Source: Perkinsus olseni (lineage: Eukaryota; Perkinsozoa; Perkinsida). Taken from it: a DNA stretch of 41,109 bases. Of the stretch, positions 40,996 to 41,109 are shown piece by piece (position 1 is the first letter of the stretch; the number at the start of each line of letters is the position of its first letter). The notes beneath the pieces are model-generated. The model did no database searches. It was not told where the DNA came from and was given only the letters and a program-made list of their open reading frames with translations. A program made the position numbers and the translations under genes. The stretch lies in the NCBI GenBank assembly GCA_013115125.1, contig JABANN010000302.1:1-41109 (forward strand), given 5' to 3'.

Positions 40996-41109
40996 ATAAA
41001 CTTTTCCTCACAGAGTGGCGCGAACAGTTCGCTCACTATACACCCCTCCACAAATTCTTAGCATATCCGGTTTTTCGACTCGTGCACTGTCACCTGGACG
41101 AGTACGGAA

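Noticed and set aside
40500-41061. Open frames of 107 and 169 codons across the 15-bp array
   Set aside because: A 15-bp unit keeps frames open automatically; three frames on both strands are open. Without transcript evidence I do not call a repeat protein.

Overview
The window looks like nuclear DNA of a protist. It has intron-dense genes with GT-AG introns, many of them only 45-60 nt, secreted proteins with eukaryotic signal peptides and Thr-rich linkers, and an eIF3c gene. A large S1/P1 nuclease family and very short introns would fit a Perkinsus-like alveolate, but that placement is inference from memory and was not tested.

Layout. 1-1863: a 28-bp CGTACC minisatellite, then gene-poor DNA. 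1864-7702 (+): a 15-exon Deg9-type serine protease whose exon phases all agree (1473 nt, 490 aa). 7846-27143: nine S1/P1-type zinc nuclease genes, eight on + and one on -, all lacking introns in the homologous coding region. Two of the nine look broken. The array contains DNA-transposon and retroelement fossils (9.4-10.7 kb), short palindromes and tRNA-like repeats. 28619-28886 (+): two exons of an unrecognised secreted protein. 29388-33680 (-): eIF3c in 13 exons (3258 nt, 1085 aa). Five of its twelve introns contain tRNA-like or T-arm sequence. 35.4-37.8 kb: a tail-to-tail pair of paralogous ORFs of unknown family. 38-41.1 kb: gene-poor, repeat-rich DNA with CGGAA-rich inverted arms, a 15-bp minisatellite and a 61-bp palindrome.

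How the parts relate. The nucleases share all nine zinc ligands of the P1 fold and a signal peptide cut just before Trp1, so they are probably secreted or surface nucleases. They differ in how they end: a hydrophobic GPI-like tail, a shortened tail, or a six-Cys module behind a Thr linker. The flanking protease and eIF3c genes are ordinary host genes.

The two signals most worth a second look are (1) tRNA-derived sequences acting as whole introns of eIF3c, and (2) many short perfect inverted repeats with one-base centres, often chained arm-antiarm-arm, in intergenic DNA and mainly at 34-39 kb. All exon maps were made by hand from reading frame, splice signals and remembered homologues; no search was run.
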